Source: UBA10449 sp005883585 (GTDB taxonomy: Bacteria > Chloroflexota > Dormibacteria > Dormibacterales > Dormibacteraceae). From it: a stretch of 13,593 nt of DNA. The stretch is from assembly GCA_005883585.1 (NCBI GenBank), contig VBFD01000042.1, positions 1 to 13,593 on the forward strand, given 5' to 3'. Of this stretch, positions 6,251 through 13,374 are shown in pieces (positions within the stretch are counted from its first letter, which is position 1; every line of letters begins with the position of its first letter). The notes under the pieces are model-generated. The model did no database searches, was not told where the DNA came from, and saw only the letters and a program-made list of their open reading frames with translations. The translations under genes and the position numbers were made by a program.

Positions 6251-7375
6251 TCAGTCCCGGGCTCGGTGCGCGGCCGGCAAGAGACCGGCCGCCAGCGTCG
6301 CCGCCTGCTGCACCACCGCCTCCTGATGCGGCTGTAGCTCCTGCCCGCCGAAGCCGGCCAAGAGCCCAAGCAGGGGATCGTCAAGTCCTGTGCGTATTCC
6401 GGCCAGCTCCTCGATGATCGCCAGCCCGCAGTAGGGGACGTATGCCGGTGAGTAGCCGCCTTCGTGACAGGCGACGAGCCTGCCGCGGCAAACGTCGCGG
6501 GCGACGGCGAGCACTATGCGAGTGAGCGTCCGATAGCCCTCGCTGGTCATCATCATCGAGGCGAGGGGATCCATCGCGCTTGCGTCCAGGCCGGACGCGA
6601 TCAATATCAGCTCCGGGCGAAATGCCCTCAGCGCAGGAGCGACCACACGCTCGAACGTGGCGACGTATGCGCCAACCCCAGACCCGGGCGGCAGCGGGAT
6701 GTTGATGTTGTAGCCACGGCCGGCGCCTTCGCCGGTGTCGGTGATCGCGCCCGAGGCCGGCGGGTAGTTGTTGTCCTGGTGGATCGACAGGGTGAGCACG
6801 GTCGGGTCGGAGTAGAAGGCGTGCTCGGTGCCGTTGCCGTGGTGCACGTCCCAGTCCACGATCGCGACACGGGAGAGCCCTCGAGCTTGACGCGCATGCA
6901 ACGCGGCAACGGCTGTGTTACCGAAGATGCAGAAGCCACGGCCCTGATCCTTTTCGGCGTGATGCCCGGGCGGTCGCACAAGCGCGTAGGCGTTGTCCAC
7001 CTTTCCGTCGAGCACTGCATCCACCGAGGTTATGCAGCCACCCGCGGCCAGGAGCGCGATCTCATAGGAGCCACGCCCGAATGGGGTCTCTTCGCCCGCC
7101 TCGCCACCCGCTTCCGAGCTCATCTTCTTGATGCGTTCGACGTACTCCCTGGTATGCAGGCGAAGAATCTCGCGCTCGGTGGCCGGGCGCGGCTTCAGCT
7201 GGACCAGGTGATCGATGAGCCCGCTGACCTCGAGCAGGTTGCGGATGCGGCGCTTTCCCTCGGCGCTTTCGATGTGCGCGAATGGTTGGACGGTGAGGCC
7301 GGCCGGCATCACCCACGCACCTGTGCCGGTGTCATGCCACGCGTACAGCTCGTGCCAGAGGAAGCCGGTGGTCAC
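6251..7375 (-). CDS. histone-deacetylase-fold Zn amidohydrolase (acetylpolyamine amidohydrolase/AcuC-like)
   Basis: A 374-residue bacterial class II HDAC-like enzyme; such proteins remove acetyl groups from small amines (acetylpolyamines) or proteins. RPPGHHAE gives the catalytic His pair (H138, H139). VDWDVHHGNGT supplies the zinc ligands Asp177 and His179, with Asp175 beside them. SGLDASAMDPL supplies the third zinc ligand Asp264, and HEGGYS carries the catalytic Tyr308. All catalytic residues are present, so it should be active. An N-terminal LWHELYAWHDTG segment, typical of this bacterial subgroup, precedes the core. There is no signal peptide, so it acts in the cytoplasm. Start is GTG 7375, overlapping the livM-like stop by four bases (GTGA), which implies coupled translation with the transporter. 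Direct coupling to an importer suggests the substrate is a solute brought in by that importer rather than a protein; this is inference. Confidence 0.93.
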   Translation of the reverse strand: MTTGFLWHELYAWHDTGTGAWVMPAGLTVQPFAHIESAEGKRRIRNLLEVSGLIDHLVQLKPRPATEREILRLHTREYVERIKKMSSEAGGEAGEETPFGRGSYEIALLAAGGCITSVDAVLDGKVDNAYALVRPPGHHAEKDQGRGFCIFGNTAVAALHARQARGLSRVAIVDWDVHHGNGTEHAFYSDPTVLTLSIHQDNNYPPASGAITDTGEGAGRGYNINIPLPPGSGVGAYVATFERVVAPALRAFRPELILIASGLDASAMDPLASMMMTSEGYRTLTRIVLAVARDVCRGRLVACHEGGYSPAYVPYCGLAIIEELAGIRTGLDDPLLGLLAGFGGQELQPHQEAVVQQAATLAAGLLPAAHRARD

Positions 7376-8460
7376 AGTTCCCCCGTCGTGTCGTGTGGCG
7401 CGGATGGGCTGACCTCCACGGCAGGCGGCAGCGGCTCCGGCGCCAGGTAGTTCTCATACAGCCGGCGGATGAGAGGCCACAGGCCCTGCGGTGCGAAGAC
7501 CGCGATCCCGGCGAGGGCCAGGCCGAGGATCAGGGTCTGATAGTCGCCGAGGGCGACCAGGTACTGGTCGAGCCCGATGACGATGCCGGCACCGAGGATG
7601 GGGCCGGCGAACGTGCCCCAGCCGCCGATGACGATCATCGCCAGCAGGTCGATGATCCGCGGGAAGTCGAAGATCGTAGTCGAGATCCCGCCGTTGTAGT
7701 GCGTGCTGTAGCCGCCGGCGAGCCCGGTGAAGAAGGCGCTGATCGCGAACAGGACGAGGCGGACGCGGAACTGATTGATGCCGCGGCTCACGGCATAGGT
7801 CTCGGAGTCGCGCAGCGCGGTCATCGCCACGCCCAGCGGCGAGTGGATCACACGCCAGATGACAAACGTCGCGATGGCGAAGATCAGCCCCGCCAGGTAA
7901 TAGAGGTAGATCGTGCGCTGGTTGCCGATCGCGTTGCCGAATTGAAAGGTCTGCACCGTGACGAGGCCGTAGCCGCCCCCGCTGATGAAGCGCGGCCCGG
8001 TGACCGCGAACACCCGTGCCAGCTCGTGGAACGCGAGCGTCAGCAGCACGACATAGACGCCGCGCAGCCGCAGGGTGGGCAGGCCGATGCCGAGCGCCGC
8101 GACAACGGCGACCAGCGGCGAGACAAGGATCGCGAGGAAGGGGTTCCAGCCCAGGCTGTGAACGAGCACGCCTGAGGTCCAGCCCCCGACGGCGAACAGC
8201 GCCACCTGCGCGAAGGAGTAGATGCCGCCGTACCCCATGATCAGGTTCCAGGACTGCGCGACCACGGCCTGGACGAAGAACAGGATCAACAGCGTGATCA
8301 GGTAGGTGCCGATGTCGAGGCGGACGAGGAGCAGCGGGAGCACGATGCCGGCGGCAAGGACGCCGCCGACCGTCCACAGTGAGACCCGGCGCCACGGCGC
8401 GGCCGCCCGGTCCAGCGCCGGGCGCGTGAGGCCGAGGGTCGCACTGGCCCCCGTGCTCAC
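7372..8460 (-). CDS. livM: branched-chain-amino-acid-type ABC transporter permease, LivM-like
   Basis: Second permease of the HAAT (Liv) importer, 362 residues, with many hydrophobic segments between about 30 and 330. LivM signatures are present. GYGGIYSFAQVALFAVGG is at 76-93. The cytoplasmic coupling loop is GVAMTALRDSETYAVSRGI (210-228), with the exporter/importer EAA-like role. GGWGTFAGPILGA is at 279-291. I chose GTG 8460 because it overlaps the LivH stop as GTGA and the protein begins where the family begins. The same frame stays open upstream to 9312, but that extension lies out of frame over LivH and is not membrane-protein-like. The C-terminal 30 residues are Pro-rich and hydrophilic. 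The gene symbol marks type only: the ligand may be an amino acid, amide, urea or another small polar compound. Confidence 0.93.
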   Translation of the reverse strand: MSTGASATLGLTRPALDRAAAPWRRVSLWTVGGVLAAGIVLPLLLVRLDIGTYLITLLILFFVQAVVAQSWNLIMGYGGIYSFAQVALFAVGGWTSGVLVHSLGWNPFLAILVSPLVAVVAALGIGLPTLRLRGVYVVLLTLAFHELARVFAVTGPRFISGGGYGLVTVQTFQFGNAIGNQRTIYLYYLAGLIFAIATFVIWRVIHSPLGVAMTALRDSETYAVSRGINQFRVRLVLFAISAFFTGLAGGYSTHYNGGISTTIFDFPRIIDLLAMIVIGGWGTFAGPILGAGIVIGLDQYLVALGDYQTLILGLALAGIAVFAPQGLWPLIRRLYENYLAPEPLPPAVEVSPSAPHDTTGEL

Positions 8461-9338
8461 AGCCGCCTCACCTCCCCGATTCCGAAGAGGCCGTTCGGCC
8501 GCAAGATCAGCATCAGGATGATCAGCAGGAAGACGCCGGGCTGCGCCCAGGCGACGCCGTAGTAGACCTCGACGAACGATTCGAAGATGCCGAGCACAAA
8601 ACCAGCCACCAGGGCTCCGCGCACGCTGCCAAGGCCCCCGAAGATGGTGACGATCAGGGCCTGGATCATCGGATTGAAGCCCGAGTTGGGATTCAGGAAG
8701 AAGAAAGGAGAGAGAAGGACGCCCGCCAGACCGGCCAGCGCGCCGCTGATGGCGATGACCATCCCGTAGGTACGCACGACCGGGATCGACATCAGGCTGG
8801 CCGCCTCCTGCTGCTGCGACACGGCGCGGATCGCCATCCCGAGCCGGCTGTAGGTGAGGAACAGGTACACCGTCCCGAACAGGGCGAGTGAAGCGCCGAT
8901 CACCAGCAAACCCTGCTTGGTGATCTGGACCTGGCTCACCGTGAAGTTGCCCGAGATGACGGGCGGCACGACCTTGTACTCCGGGTTGAAGATCAGGATC
9001 GCTGCCGCGGAGACGGCGATCGAGATCCCGACCGTCGCGATCAGCGTCGAGTTGTCGAAGCCCGGCTTGCCAATGACGGGGCGGATGAAGATGAGATGCA
9101 TCAGGTAGGCGAACGCGGCCGCCGCCAGCACCCCGATCGGCAGCGCGATCAGGATCGGCAGGTTCAAGCTCGACACCACCCAGTAGGCGACATAGGAACC
9201 GACCACAAACAGGGCGCCGTGAGCGAGGTTCAACAGCCGAACCGCGCCCCAGACCAGGGTCAGCCCGAGCGCCATCAGCCCGTAGACCGAGCCGAAAAGG
9301 ATCCCGCCCCACGCCGCCTGCACGAACTGCGTGCTCAT
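8457..9338 (-). CDS. livH: branched-chain-amino-acid-type ABC transporter permease, LivH-like
   Basis: First permease of the importer, 293 residues, polytopic inner-membrane protein. Family features are an N-terminal GSVYGLMALGLTLVWG helix (17-31), NLAHGALFVVGSY (37-49), and the coupling loop GMAIRAVSQQQEAASLMSI (167-185) that contacts the ATPases. GGLGSVRGALVAG (234-246) and the terminal RPNGLFG (280-286) follow. Length is typical. ATG 9338 overlaps the LivF-like stop by four bases (ATGA), and its own stop overlaps the LivM-like GTG. The pair forms the translocation channel for the substrate delivered by the periplasmic/extracytoplasmic binding protein encoded further upstream. Ligand cannot be judged from the permease. 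Confidence 0.94.
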   Translation of the reverse strand: MSTQFVQAAWGGILFGSVYGLMALGLTLVWGAVRLLNLAHGALFVVGSYVAYWVVSSLNLPILIALPIGVLAAAAFAYLMHLIFIRPVIGKPGFDNSTLIATVGISIAVSAAAILIFNPEYKVVPPVISGNFTVSQVQITKQGLLVIGASLALFGTVYLFLTYSRLGMAIRAVSQQQEAASLMSIPVVRTYGMVIAISGALAGLAGVLLSPFFFLNPNSGFNPMIQALIVTIFGGLGSVRGALVAGFVLGIFESFVEVYYGVAWAQPGVFLLIILMLILRPNGLFGIGEVRRL

Positions 9339-10036
9339 CCCAGGTAGCTCTCCAGCAGCGCCTTGTCCCGGAGCAGCTCGTCGGCCGGACCCTGCCGCAC
9401 CAACGATCCGGTCTCGAGGAGGTAGACGCGGTCCGCGAGACCGGCGACGTGGTTGGCGTTCTCGTCGGCGATCAAGAGAGACATCCCGCTCTCCTTGACC
9501 TTGTGGATGCTGGCGTAGATCTGCTGCGTGATCAGAGGCGCAAGGCCGAGCGAGGGCTCGTCGATCAGCAGCAGCCTCGCCTTCGACATCAGGCCGCGGC
9601 CCAGGGCCAGCATCCGCCTTTCGCCACCCGAGAGCGTGCGGGCCAGCTGGCTCCCCCGCTCCTTCAGCCAGGGGAAGAGCTCATACACGCGGGCCAAACG
9701 TGCGTCACGCTCGGACCATGTCGGCCGGTGATACGCACCCATGAGCAGGTTTTCAGTCACCGTCATGTCGGGGAACAGCAGGTCGCCCTGCGGGATGTGC
9801 ACGAGTCCGGCCGCCGCGATCGCATCCGCGCGCCAGCGTGTGATGTCCTTGCCGTCGAGCAGTACCTGTCCCGCGCGTGGCGGCAGTAGACCGGTGATGG
9901 CACGAAGCAATGTGGTCTTGCCGTGGCCGTTTGGACCCAGGACGACGACGCCCTCGCCTTCACGGACCTCGAGGTCGATCGCGTGCAGCACCTCGCCCCC
10001 TCCGTAACCGGCGACAAGGCCCTTGACCTCAAGCAT
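9335..10036 (-). CDS. livF: branched-chain-amino-acid-type ABC transporter ATP-binding protein, LivF-like
   Basis: ATPase subunit of 233 residues. Walker A GPNGHGKTT is at 34-42, with His in place of the usual Ala or Ser at one position. The Q-loop Gln83 is in HIPQGDLLFPDMTV. The ABC signature LSGGERR is at 135-141 and Walker B LLLIDEPSLGLAP at 155-167. The segment corresponding to the H-loop reads IADENANHVA. LivF proteins characteristically have an EQNAN-type sequence there, which is one reason for the LivF call. The start ATG 10036 lies inside the end of the LivG-like gene (8-base overlap), and the stop overlaps LivH. It pairs with the LivG-like ATPase as a heterodimer on the cytoplasmic face. 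Confidence 0.95.
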   Translation of the reverse strand: MLEVKGLVAGYGGGEVLHAIDLEVREGEGVVVLGPNGHGKTTLLRAITGLLPPRAGQVLLDGKDITRWRADAIAAAGLVHIPQGDLLFPDMTVTENLLMGAYHRPTWSERDARLARVYELFPWLKERGSQLARTLSGGERRMLALGRGLMSKARLLLIDEPSLGLAPLITQQIYASIHKVKESGMSLLIADENANHVAGLADRVYLLETGSLVRQGPADELLRDKALLESYLG

Positions 10037-10799
10037 CGGCGGGAGCCGCCTCAGGACCCATCGGCGCCAGGTTGCCGAGATACACCTCGATCACCCGGCG
10101 GTCTCGAAGCACCTTGGAAGGAGGACCGATCGTGATCTGCTGCCCGTGGTGGATGACGAGAATGCGGTCGGCCAGCGCCTGGACCGCCTTCATCACGTGC
10201 TCGATCATCAGGATCGTCACGCCGGTCTTGGCAACCATCCGGATCAGCTCGATCATCTGCGCGCGCTCGGCAGGGTTGAGACCGCCGAACGGTTCATCGA
10301 GCAGGAGCATCTGCGGGCGCATGGCGAGCGCGGTGGCAAGCATCAGGCGTTTTCGAGCGAGCACCGGCAGCCGGCCGGCCAGGTTTCGCTGCTGGCCGGC
10401 CAGGCCGCAGAGGGCCAGGGCATCGAGCGCGTCATCCTGCGCCTGGGTCTCGAACCAGAGCGTCGGATGCTGTCCGTCACGCCCGAATGTGCCGCCAATC
10501 AGCACGTTGGTCAGTACGGTCTGGCTGTCGAACGCGACAGTGGTCTGAAAGGTGCGCGCGAGACCGAGCCTGCTGATCTGGTGCGCGCGCAGCCCCTGGA
10601 TCTCGCGGTCTTTGAACTTGATGACGCCGCCGGTGGCGGGGTTCACGCCCGAGATGCAGTCGAAAAGGGACGTCTTTCCGGCGCCGTTCGGCCCGACGAT
10701 GGCATACACCTCGCCGGGCTCGACGGCAAAGCTCAGGTCGCTTACCGCGAGCAGTCCTCCATAGGCCTTGCTGACCTTCTGGCACTCGAGGATCGGCAT
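10029..10799 (-). CDS. livG: branched-chain-amino-acid-type ABC transporter ATP-binding protein, LivG-like
   Basis: ATPase subunit of 256 residues. Walker A GPNGAGKTS is at 36-44 and the Q-loop Gln85 in RTFQTT. Walker B MLLLDEPFGGLNP is at 164-176 and H-loop His201 in MIEHVMKAV, typical of LivG. The ABC signature position reads LPVLARKRLMLATALA (144-159) instead of LSGGQ-type. Variant signatures are known in LivG proteins, but this one lacks both glycines. ATG 10799 starts at the normal family beginning (PILECQKVSKAYGG) and has AGGA immediately next to it, so ribosome binding is not optimal. The gap to the binding-protein gene is about 31 bases. It overlaps the LivF-like start by eight bases. 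With a canonical LivF-like partner, ATP could still be hydrolysed at one or both composite sites. Confidence 0.94.
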   Translation of the reverse strand: MPILECQKVSKAYGGLLAVSDLSFAVEPGEVYAIVGPNGAGKTSLFDCISGVNPATGGVIKFKDREIQGLRAHQISRLGLARTFQTTVAFDSQTVLTNVLIGGTFGRDGQHPTLWFETQAQDDALDALALCGLAGQQRNLAGRLPVLARKRLMLATALAMRPQMLLLDEPFGGLNPAERAQMIELIRMVAKTGVTILMIEHVMKAVQALADRILVIHHGQQITIGPPSKVLRDRRVIEVYLGNLAPMGPEAAPADA

Positions 10800-10830
10800 T
10801 CCTGGGTCTAGTCTGGCGGTTTGTGGAGGC

Positions 10831-12144
10831 TTACCTCATCCAGCTGGGCAGCACAAAAGTGCCGCTCGTGAAGGGCGTCGGCGAGACGACCTTCTGCGTT
10901 CCGTCCTGGATCTGGACGATGATGTGCGGCTGCCCGACGGATGCATCCGCCGTTTGCGCCGGGAACTGAACGCCGGTGTGGTCCACGAATGAGATCGAGC
11001 CTGTCGTGCCTCGCCAGATGACCGACTCGGTTGCCTTCGCGACCGCCTTGTAGTTCTTGGGGTCGCCGGAGCGCGCGACCGCCTCCGCCCAGACGTTGAC
11101 CTCGTCGTAGCAGCCACCCGCGTTGGCCCATCCCGGTTGCGCGCCGAACTTCGCGGCGTAGCGCGAACGGAAGTCATTGCCGATCTTGTCGGGCAGCAGG
11201 CCGAGCACGGTTGCCCAAACGATCCCGTTTGATGCCGGTCCCGCGAGGTTCAGATATTCGGGGACGGACGGGCCGTACTGCTGATAGACGAGGGTCTTGG
11301 TCGGGCTCGCCGCCCATGCCTTGGCCATCGCGGCGTCGTCGGCGGGTGAGAAGTCGCTGGTGAACAGAACCGTCGGAGCGGCCTGCTTGACCTTCGACAG
11401 CACCGGGCCCCAGTCGGGCACCGCGCCTTCGCTGACGCCATCATTCGTCAGGCCCGTCCAGCCGAGCTGCTTGATCTGGGTCTCAAAGCCGGTCGCGATC
11501 ACGGTGCCGTACGCGCTCTTGCCGCTGATGATCGAGTAGGTCTTGACCTTGGAGTTGAGCAGGCCCGCGTTGAGCGCGCCATCCACCCAGTAGGCGAAGC
11601 CCTGGCCGTACCAGGACTCGGTCGGGTCGCACTGGAAGATGCCCCAATACTTGCCCGGGTTGCTCTTGTAGCGCTGGACCCACGCGATCTGGGTGTTGAC
11701 GTTGTAGTACAGAGCGCCGGCGTTGGCGACGATGTCGAACTCGGGCCCGGACGCCAGGTGGTAGCCGGAGAAAATGACGTCAGCCTTCTCGACGCTGACC
11801 GCGCGGTTGAAAGCCGTCGTGATCTGATCGGTCGAGGAGTCCTTGTCGTCGATCTCGACGTAGTCGAGGTGGTAGCCGATGAGACCGCCGCGGGCGTTGA
11901 TCTCGTCCACCGCCATCTTGACGCCGTTCGCCATCTCCTTGCCGTCGGAAGCGATCACGCCTCCGGTCGGGAAGATGCCCACGACCTTCACGCTGCCGCG
12001 GGATCCTCCCCCGCTGCTGGACGACTTGGGGGCGAGCGCGCTTCCCGCGAGCCCGCCGATCACGAGGCCACCGACGGCGGCCGCGCCGCCGACAAGCACC
12101 GACCGCCGCGTTACCTCACGCCGAGTGAATGTTTCGCTCGCCAC
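10831..12144 (-). CDS. ABC transporter substrate-binding protein (type I periplasmic-binding fold), Tat-type signal
   Basis: A 437-residue LivJ/LivK/AmiC-type binding protein. The N-terminus carries twin arginines (RR at 8-9 and 13-14, TRRSVLVGG) followed by a Gly/Ala hydrophobic stretch (about 16-38). An SALA site and a Ser/Gly-rich linker (41-50) come next, which together look like a Tat signal. No lipobox cysteine is visible. The mature part begins VKVVGIFPTGG, continues GKEMANGVKMAVDEINARGGLIG (68-90), and has the two-lobe pattern of the Peripla_BP_6 family, which binds amino acids, amides or other small ligands outside the membrane. GTG 12144 is chosen because an AAGGAGGAG site lies at an ideal distance before it. 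The transporter ATPases and permeases follow directly. Strong translation initiation fits the excess of binding protein such importers need. Ligand is unknown. Confidence 0.93.
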   Translation of the reverse strand: MASETFTRREVTRRSVLVGGAAAVGGLVIGGLAGSALAPKSSSSGGGSRGSVKVVGIFPTGGVIASDGKEMANGVKMAVDEINARGGLIGYHLDYVEIDDKDSSTDQITTAFNRAVSVEKADVIFSGYHLASGPEFDIVANAGALYYNVNTQIAWVQRYKSNPGKYWGIFQCDPTESWYGQGFAYWVDGALNAGLLNSKVKTYSIISGKSAYGTVIATGFETQIKQLGWTGLTNDGVSEGAVPDWGPVLSKVKQAAPTVLFTSDFSPADDAAMAKAWAASPTKTLVYQQYGPSVPEYLNLAGPASNGIVWATVLGLLPDKIGNDFRSRYAAKFGAQPGWANAGGCYDEVNVWAEAVARSGDPKNYKAVAKATESVIWRGTTGSISFVDHTGVQFPAQTADASVGQPHIIVQIQDGTQKVVSPTPFTSGTFVLPSWMR

Positions 12145-12148
12145 TTAA

Positions 12149-12157
12149 CTCCTCCTT
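12149..12157 (-). promoter_or_regulatory. strong Shine-Dalgarno site of the binding-protein gene
   Basis: Minus-strand AAGGAGGAG ends four bases before GTG 12144; the GGAGG core is six bases away. It is the best ribosome site I see in the window and fixes a GTG start. Confidence 0.75.
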
Positions 12158-12200
12158 GTGGAAACTGATAAACACGCCCGCCGCGCTGTCGCGCCCGGTC

Positions 12201-13229
12201 TCATACCTTGTAGTCGACCTTGACCGGCTTGCCGTTGTTGGCCGCGGATTCATCGATCGCGAAACACAGCGCCATCGACTTGTAGGAGTCATAGATGGAG
12301 GCATGCGACTCGACGTTGTTCTCAATGCAATCCAGAAAATGCTTGATCTCCGGGACGAAGGGATGGTGCGACACGTCGCCGGAGTCCGGTTCCACGGTCG
12401 GGAAAGTCCAGTAGTTGAGCGAGCCCGGGTAGTGCTTCCTGGAGAAGACACGGTTGTTCTGGATGGTGCCGTCTGTGCCGAACAGCCGCACGTTGAAGAT
12501 GTACGGGGTTTCTCCCTCGATCACAGATGACAGCTTCCCGACCGCGCCGTTCTCGAACCGCAGCGAGGCTACCGTGGTGGGGTCATACGTGTAGTGGAGG
12601 TCCTTCTTGGGGCCGGCCGAGAATGCAGAGACTTCGCTGACCTCGCCCGCGAAATACCGAATCGCATCTGCTGCATGACAGCCTGCGCTGATGAAGGAGC
12701 TGCCCCCCTTTTCTTTCGTCACCGCCCACGGATAGCTCGGGTATTCGGTCTTCATGGGATGCCAGTAATCGGCCTCCGCATAGATCATCTTGCCGATCAC
12801 CCCGTCGGCCTGAAGCTGCTTGACAGTCTCGAACTGCGGGTTCCATCGGAGGACGAATGAGGTGACGCTCTTCACCTTGGCGTCGCGCACGGCGTGATAG
12901 ATGCGCTTCACGCCATCGTAGTCAAGCGCGATCGGCTTCTCGATCACGATGTGGCGGCCTGACTTGGCGGCTCTCTCGAGCTGCTGCGGCCGCACGTCAG
13001 GCGGCGTGCACGATGCGACGATCTTGACGCTGGAGTCGTTGAAGAGCTCGTCCTCTGACGAATACTCACGCGCTTCCACACCATGCAGCTTCAGCAGCGC
13101 GCCCGCTTTGCCGGGCGTGTGGCTGTAGACGCCGGAGATTTCAGTTAGCGGATGGTCGCGAAAAGCCTTGACGTACTCGCCCGCCACCCAGCCGGCGCCG
13201 AGGATCGCCACACCGTATTTCTTCGTCAT
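12201..13229 (-). CDS. Gfo/Idh/MocA-family NAD(P)-dependent oxidoreductase
   Basis: A 342-residue cytoplasmic oxidoreductase. The N-terminal Rossmann domain has GAGWVAG (11-17) and the catalytic/cofactor motif EKP (97-99, Lys98). The C-terminal alpha/beta domain carries GGSSFISAGCHAADAIRYFAG (175-195), where His185 and Asp188 match the GxHxxD active-site pattern. Family members oxidise sugars, inositols or other hydroxylated compounds, or reduce imines and biliverdin, so the substrate cannot be named. No secretion signal is visible. ATG 13229 begins at the family start; a GGGGAGGG tract is about 16 bases upstream, further than ideal. It is the first gene of the long minus-strand run. A 56-base gap with a new ribosome site separates it from the binding protein, so it may be co-transcribed or partly independent. 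Confidence 0.92.
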   Translation of the reverse strand: MTKKYGVAILGAGWVAGEYVKAFRDHPLTEISGVYSHTPGKAGALLKLHGVEAREYSSEDELFNDSSVKIVASCTPPDVRPQQLERAAKSGRHIVIEKPIALDYDGVKRIYHAVRDAKVKSVTSFVLRWNPQFETVKQLQADGVIGKMIYAEADYWHPMKTEYPSYPWAVTKEKGGSSFISAGCHAADAIRYFAGEVSEVSAFSAGPKKDLHYTYDPTTVASLRFENGAVGKLSSVIEGETPYIFNVRLFGTDGTIQNNRVFSRKHYPGSLNYWTFPTVEPDSGDVSHHPFVPEIKHFLDCIENNVESHASIYDSYKSMALCFAIDESAANNGKPVKVDYKV

Positions 13230-13264
13230 CTGATGATGCGCGCACCCTCCCCGAAGTTGGCGAT

Positions 13265-13290
13265 TCCATTTGCCATGGAAATGGATTTCC
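13265..13290. promoter_or_regulatory. candidate operator: two overlapping palindromes in the divergent intergenic region
   Basis: TCCATTT (13265-13271) and AAATGGA (13279-13285) form a 7-base inverted repeat with a 7-base spacer. Overlapping it, GGAAAT-GG-ATTTCC (13277-13290) is a perfect 6-base inverted repeat. The second resembles the published E. coli IclR operator consensus TGGAAATnATTTCCA, except for a two-base spacer and the outer bases. The location, about 40 bases upstream of the minus-strand run and 85 bases upstream of the plus-strand gene, fits a regulator-binding site controlling one or both. No regulator gene is in the window. The family assignment is weak inference. Confidence 0.4.
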
Positions 13291-13300
13291 TCGCGGCGGT

Positions 13301-13306
13301 TAATAT
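13301..13306 (+). promoter_or_regulatory. possible -10 element for the plus-strand gene
   Basis: TAATAT lies 69 bases before ATG 13375 in an otherwise GC-rich stretch. The palindromes at 13265-13290 would overlap or flank its -35 area. I see no good TTGACA-like partner at 16-18 bases, so this is only suggestive. Confidence 0.25.
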
Positions 13307-13374
13307 GCGCTGCAACGTGCGGCCTGTCAAGCGAGGAGCGGCCTCACTGCGGGGTCGGTTAGGCTTTGGGCGCG

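Noticed and set aside
8461..9312. Upstream extension of the LivM-like frame to 646 residues
   Set aside because: It lies wholly over the LivH-like gene in another frame and is Arg/Gly/Pro-rich. LivH signatures are clear in the competing frame and GTG 8460 gives a normal LivM.
12145..12200. Possible hairpin (CGCG-CTGT-CGCG, 12182-12193) as a terminator or attenuator between the oxidoreductase and the binding protein
   Set aside because: The stem is only four base pairs and has no proper T-tract, so it is expected by chance in GC-rich DNA.
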